Below, piece after piece: positions 59,549 through 64,000 of a stretch of 64,000 nucleotides of DNA (its first letter is position 1; every line of letters starts with the position of its first letter). The translations under genes were made by a program, and so were the position numbers. The notes under the pieces are model-generated. The model searched no databases and was not told where the DNA came from. It saw only the letters and a program-made list of their open reading frames with translations. This stretch comes from Thamnidium elegans (taxonomy: Eukaryota; Mucoromycota; Mucoromycetes; Mucorales; Mucoraceae). The stretch lies in NCBI GenBank assembly GCA_025201345.1, contig JAIXMG010000029.1:248001-312000 (forward strand), written 5' to 3'.

Positions 59549-61011
59549 TACTATTCTGTTAAAAGATAGTTTAATAATATAAGTTTCGTCTATATTTTGT
59601 ATACGATCTTTACTATTTTTTTTTTACTATCTAACAAAGAATAATTTTAAATAAATATTTTTTACAATCTTTAAGGCATAAATTTAACCTTGTCCCATTT
59701 GTTCCTGAATTTTAGAAATTACGCATTGTACGTGCTCTAAGCACTCTAGCAACGACTGAAAGATTCGGGTACATCAATGTAATATATCTCGAATTAATTT
59801 TCTGTAGCAAAATATCTAAAAGGTTCACTTAGAGTAAATATGAAAAAAGAGTAATATACAATTGTCCAAGACTCTTAGTGTGCCTCACATTTGAATAGCA
59901 TTGCCAATATCTGTAAAAAGCTCTGAGGGTAGCGGTAGCCTTTTTCTTTTTACTTGTACGAAACTGCTTTAACCTCTTCTAAAACTATTCTATTAAACAC
60001 AATAATACCATATTTGTACATAACCTTTCTTATTTGCTATTATATTACAAGAAATATTTCTAAATAAACGTTTTTGTGTTATCATAAACGTAAATTTAGC
60101 CATATTCCATATGCAAATACAGTACAAAAAATCAAGAGCGAACAGGACGTTGTTAAATTTACAAGGTATTTCCTTAAATGTTATTAAGATGTATCTAGAG
60201 TTTCTCGTCTTTGATAGAGTACCTTAAACGCGTATAATGCATAATTTCGGAAATTGGGGAATAACTAGTCCAGTAGCTGTAAGAAGTTTAAGTGCATCGG
60301 CATAATTCAAAGATTTGAGGTCAGAAAAAGACAAAAAACCTAATAAGGTTACAGATTGTCTAGAATTACTGAAGTTTTTTTTTAATAATCCTTTTAGTAG
60401 TTATAGACAAAGTGGAAATACCACAAACCTTATCTAAAGTATTTTTTTTTTAAAAAGTAGTTAGTACTTTTATAATGTTATTATTCACAAGAAGCTATTC
60501 TTTTTCTTTTGAAACGCTTGTACCAGCATGAATAGACTCTATTTTTTTTTCAAGATTTTTTTTTTGGATAACCAACATTCATTGGTTAAACACTATAATA
60601 TATTTCTTGATCTGGCAATGCTCGCAGTAACACAATACAATGAGAAGATCGGTGCGTTAATTCGGTACCTTGTACTATCGGAGATGGGGTGTTCTTTTTT
60701 TTTTTTTTTACTCTTTTATGAGTAAACGCACCTCGCCTACAGAGTGGGTACAACGAGGTAAAATAAGAAATCTAATTTAAGTAGCAAAAAGAGAGATGAA
60801 AATAAGCAAAAAGATAAAAAAATAAATTGAGTCGGGCTTAGGTTTGTTTCAAGCGTGAGCTTTTCACGAGTACGAAATTTGTACAACACATCGTGGATAT
60901 TTGTTCTCACTCTCTCCAACTTAATTACACACATTTCTTTTACTTTTCTTTTTCTCTTTCTTTTTTTTTTTAAACCGAAACAACCACATACTTTCCTTTT
61001 TCAAATCAATA
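59549..61011. other. Intergenic, 1.46 kb
   Basis: No supported gene. 59690-59890 is the second copy of the degenerate repeat. A further weak similarity runs from the 3' region at 59550-59700 to 59966-60110 (CTATTCT.TTAAA..., TAAATAAA, AAATTTA). The last 60 bp are a T/C-rich promoter tract for the Kelch gene. Confidence 0.5.
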
Positions 61012-63158
61012 ATGAGAATACCAGGACACTTTGTTCGAGCCGCTCTCGCCTCCATAACTATCTTACCAACATTAATTTCTGCCCTGACTGACGCAGAAAA
61101 AACTTTTTTTTCCAGAGAATATGCTGCAACTGCTACAAAGAAGAATATCATTCAATTTTTCGGTGGTTCCGATGTAAGAACCTTTATATATTTAATTGCA
61201 AAAAAAAAAAAAAAAAAAAAAAGTCTTTCTAATCGTAGTCATGATGACAGACTAAATTAGAGGTCGTTTTTCTTAATGCAACTAATGGTCTCGATGCCAA
61301 CAATTTTAGTTGGAATTGGTGGGATAGACCTTTAGATTCGAATCTTAAAGCCTTTACGAGAGGTGTTGCCTTTGGTGGTAACGATGATAATATTTTCGTT
61401 CAAGGTGGCGAGGGATCAACTGCATTAATGGAAGATTTAGTCGTATTTTATAACGGTACATGGAGAAAAGGTGAGTAACCCCCCTCCCGCTTTTTTTTTG
61501 CTACTACTAAAAAAGCTTATTTTCCCACTTTAATCCATTAGCTCCTGTAATCGGTAATCATCCTGCTACTGCATTTATGACCGCTAATTTAAATCCGTCT
61601 GATAATTTTGCTTATTACTTTGGTGGTAGACTATTACGAAACCATCAACTTAACGCTACCGCAACATCAGTATGTTATACAAATGATTCCAATTTTTTAT
61701 GCTAATTTTTCTCCCTTTTTGCATTTAGCTTAATACCTTTTATAAGTTTGATGTAAAGAATGGAGCTTGGCATACTCTTAACCCTGCTACGAATGGTATT
61801 GAACGTCCCGGACGTACTGCTCATACCTCAACCTTGGTGTAAGTTATCCATATTTGATAAAAAGCTTCTTTGCAAACTCATTTTTTTTTTTAAAAAACAA
61901 TAGCAATAATCAAGTATTTATTATGGGCGGCGTTTGTGATTTTGAACATGCTGTTGGAGCTTTACCCTCTGCAGATTTCGCTAGTGTCCTAGGTAACAAG
62001 TAAAAAAAAAAGAAGGAAGAAATAACCCACAAAAAGAAACTTAATCCTTCTAAAAAAAACAGTTTATGATATCTCGACCAACACTGCAATTTCTGTCACT
62101 ACACTTGGAGATATTCCCTCTGCTAGACACAGGTAAAAAAAAAAAAAGAAAAGAGGAAGGTCTTTTTATATAAATCAGTAGCTAAAAAAAGATTTTTTTT
62201 TTCGTAATGTATTAGTTATTCTACTGCTTTAGGTAAGAGTGTGGAATACAAAAAGTAAATCAGCTGATAACACTAATGCTAATTACACGGAATTTTAGGG
62301 TTGGATGGACATTCTATTGTAATCTATGGTGGAATCTTGATTGGTAGCAAAAGCGAAGCTGCCCCATCCGACGTATACGTCCTTGACACATGCTCTCTCA
62401 CCTGGAGAAAGCAATCTACCAAGGGCTCCGCACCCGGACCCCTCAACTCTCACAACGCCATCAACGTGAACAACTACATGGTTCTTGCCCTGGGAAAAAC
62501 CAACGATAAGGACTACAACTTTAACATTGCTATTCTTGACATGGAACAATGGAGATGGGTCAGCGCCTTTACCGAAACAAAGGACACCATCCAGCCCGGT
62601 ACTTGTAAATTTGACTTACCCTCTGTTGATGCCGCTATGTTTGAGCCCAGGGAATACGATAAAAGTGTTATGATGAATCCTAGTACGTATCACAAGGAGA
62701 AGGTGGATAAGAAGGGCTTTGGTATCGGGTTCGGTCTTTTCGCTGTTGTCTTGATTGCCGTAGGTGCTTACTTCTACGTAAAACGTGTCCGCAACAAGAA
62801 ATCCAGAACCTTAAATCCTAGATGGATGCGTAGCGCTCCTGCTCAGACCAACAGCGGCTACGGCAATGACCACGACTATCCATTATTTGTTTACAACAAA
62901 GAGTTAGATAATGACAATATCAATAACCCCAACATTCCTCGATCGCAATCTGCTTTTGCCACCAACGATGTTAGAACATACACTGCTTCGGACCATGAAC
63001 AATGGGAACAAGAATTAAGCAGTGATGCTGCTAATTCGAACGGTGTCACATCGAGCCGTAATAGCGATATCTGGAATCGTATGCGTGGATTAAATGATGC
63101 TTCTGTTATTAGTGATGAGGAAGTTCAACGAAACCGCACAAACAATGGTAGACTTGTG

Positions 63159-63167
<9 letters not shown>
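61012..63167 (+). CDS. Kelch-repeat type I membrane protein
   Basis: Eight exons: 61012-61173, 61251-61470, 61542-61669, 61729-61838, 61904-61992, 62063-62132, 62216-62232 (17 nt) and 62299-63167. All phases agree, giving 554 residues. Order: signal peptide (residues 1 to about 24), a beta-propeller of Kelch-like blades (FGGRLL, RPGRTAHTSTLV, VFIMGGVCDFEH, IPSARHSYSTAL, IVIYGGILIG, YVLDTCSLTWRK), one transmembrane helix near 405 (GFGLFAVVLIAVGAYFYV), and a basic then polar cytosolic tail ending NNGRLVDL. Such extracellular Kelch proteins form a large family in Mucorales; ligands are not known. The missing diglycine blade halves are restored only with the 17-nt exon included. Confidence 0.88.
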
Positions 63168-63194
<27 letters not shown>

Positions 63195-63356
63195 TTCCAA
63201 TTTTGTATACCTAATAAAAAAAAACCAAACTCTCATTACATAAAAAAAAAAAAAGTTAGTTGATTTTGAAAAAAAAGCTTCAAGTATATATTGGTTATAT
63301 GATTGATTTTTTTTTATTTATTTATAAATAAAGGGTTACAGGGGAAATATACACAT

Positions 63357-63952
63357 TTAATATCTTTTACGGAAAGCGATATCTAAATCAATGGGGCCAA
63401 TAACGCCAACACCGCCACTGATCAAACCGTTCTTATGTTTGGAGTTTTCGGGAGTGGTCCAAGTGAATTTACGCACTAAATAATAAATAAGTAAATTTGA
63501 TATATTACGCTTAAAATTTAAAACTTACATAACATGGAGAGTAAAACTCTTTGTTCGTTCAAACTAAAGTTCATACCAATACACTGTCTTGCGCCATTTC
63601 CGAAAGGAAGCCATGCATTACCGTCTCCGGAACCACGAGCAGCCTCTCCGTTCTCAGAGAACCTATCTGGATTGAACGTGCTTGCGTCTTTCCAATAAGT
63701 GTTGGAATGCTGGATATCGAAAATATTTACAGTAAGCAAAGTTCCTTTGGGAATAAAAGTACCGGACAAAGTAGTATCTTCAGTAGCTATACGACTAACA
63801 ACCTTGGACGCAGGACCGTTGATACGTAATGTTTCCTTCATGATTTGGTTGATATATGTCATATTTTTTGTGTCTTCAACAGTAGGCAAGACATCGTAAG
63901 GTTCATCGCCCAAAATAGAGATGGCTTCTTCTCTTGCCTTTTGTTGGATATC
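63357..63952 (-). CDS. Cytochrome P450, C-terminal part
   Basis: Two exons are visible on the minus strand, 63952-63529 and 63475-63357 (phase 1), giving about 180 residues; the gene continues beyond the window through an intron that starts at 63953. The K-helix ExxR is in MKETLRI, the PERF-like motif is FNPDRFS, and the heme loop is FGNGARQCIG with the axial Cys. The sequence HSNTYWKDASTFNPDRF and FSLNEQRVLLSMLL is like CYP4/CYP52-type or other eukaryotic microsomal P450s. Substrate cannot be inferred. The stop is 189 bp from the Kelch gene stop, so the genes converge. Confidence 0.92.
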
Positions 63953-64000
63953 CTAATATTTAATAAATATTAGTATTTCGGTTTATTTGTATGTATATAT

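Overview
The window is nuclear DNA from a filamentous fungus, most probably a Mucorales-like member of the Mucoromycota. Genes have several short introns (40-110 nt, GT..AG, TACTAAC-like branch points). Intergenic DNA is AT-rich with long A or T runs, and the proteins look Mucoromycota-like. The species cannot be named from the sequence. All exon models below were made by eye, by matching splice phase and protein continuity.

Layout. 1-1.9 kb: 3' part of a CENP-I/Mis6 kinetochore gene. 2.3-3.9 kb: beta-tubulin. 4.9-6.7 kb: Vps5/SNX1-type retromer sorting nexin. 6.9-7.6 kb: coatomer zeta. 8.5-9.3 kb: two-finger C2H2 factor. 11.3 kb: tRNA-Pro(AGG). 12.7 kb: 71-residue orphan. 13.6-14.7 kb: LEA2-like membrane protein. 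15.7-17.4 kb: frame-broken gene remnants and a folded repeat. 18.7-20.4 kb: threonine synthase. 20.6-23.4 kb (minus): Caf120/Skg3-like PH protein. 25.3-27.6 kb: rearranged copy of a BTB/CAP-Gly locus. 27.7-36.5 kb: UTP20. 37.9-38.4 kb (minus): Alba/Rpp25-like protein. 39.8-41.1 kb: LRR protein. 41.6-44.1 kb: secreted PL8 polysaccharide lyase. 45.2-47.2 kb: intact BTB/CAP-Gly gene followed by a structured element. 48.2-50.9 kb: C2-domain class 3 lipase. 51.0-52.2 kb: nucleotide-sugar transporter. 53.2-54.7 kb (minus): Ser/Thr-rich surface protein. 56.5-57.9 kb: element with long inverted repeats. 59.3 kb: small secreted cysteine peptide. 61.0-63.2 kb: Kelch membrane protein. 63.4-64 kb (minus): 3' end of a P450.

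There is no operon or pathway cluster. Housekeeping genes (ribosome biogenesis, vesicle traffic, cytoskeleton, amino-acid synthesis) alternate with surface or secreted functions and repeat-rich spacers.

The most unusual structure is a pair of inverted copies of a 2.2-kb unit about 20 kb apart. At 45.9-48.1 kb the order is M-C-E (middle of the BTB/CAP-Gly gene, CAP-Gly end, structured element). At 25.3-27.5 kb it is C-E-M, a circular permutation. This is what reinsertion of a DNA circle, or an equivalent tandem intermediate, would leave. It created a free-standing CAP-Gly reading frame beside the UTP20 promoter. Other points of interest are CENP-I in a lineage known for loss of CENP-A, tubulin residues Tyr167/Ala198, poly-A tracts fused to 5' splice sites, and start codons split from or nearly split from their genes by introns.
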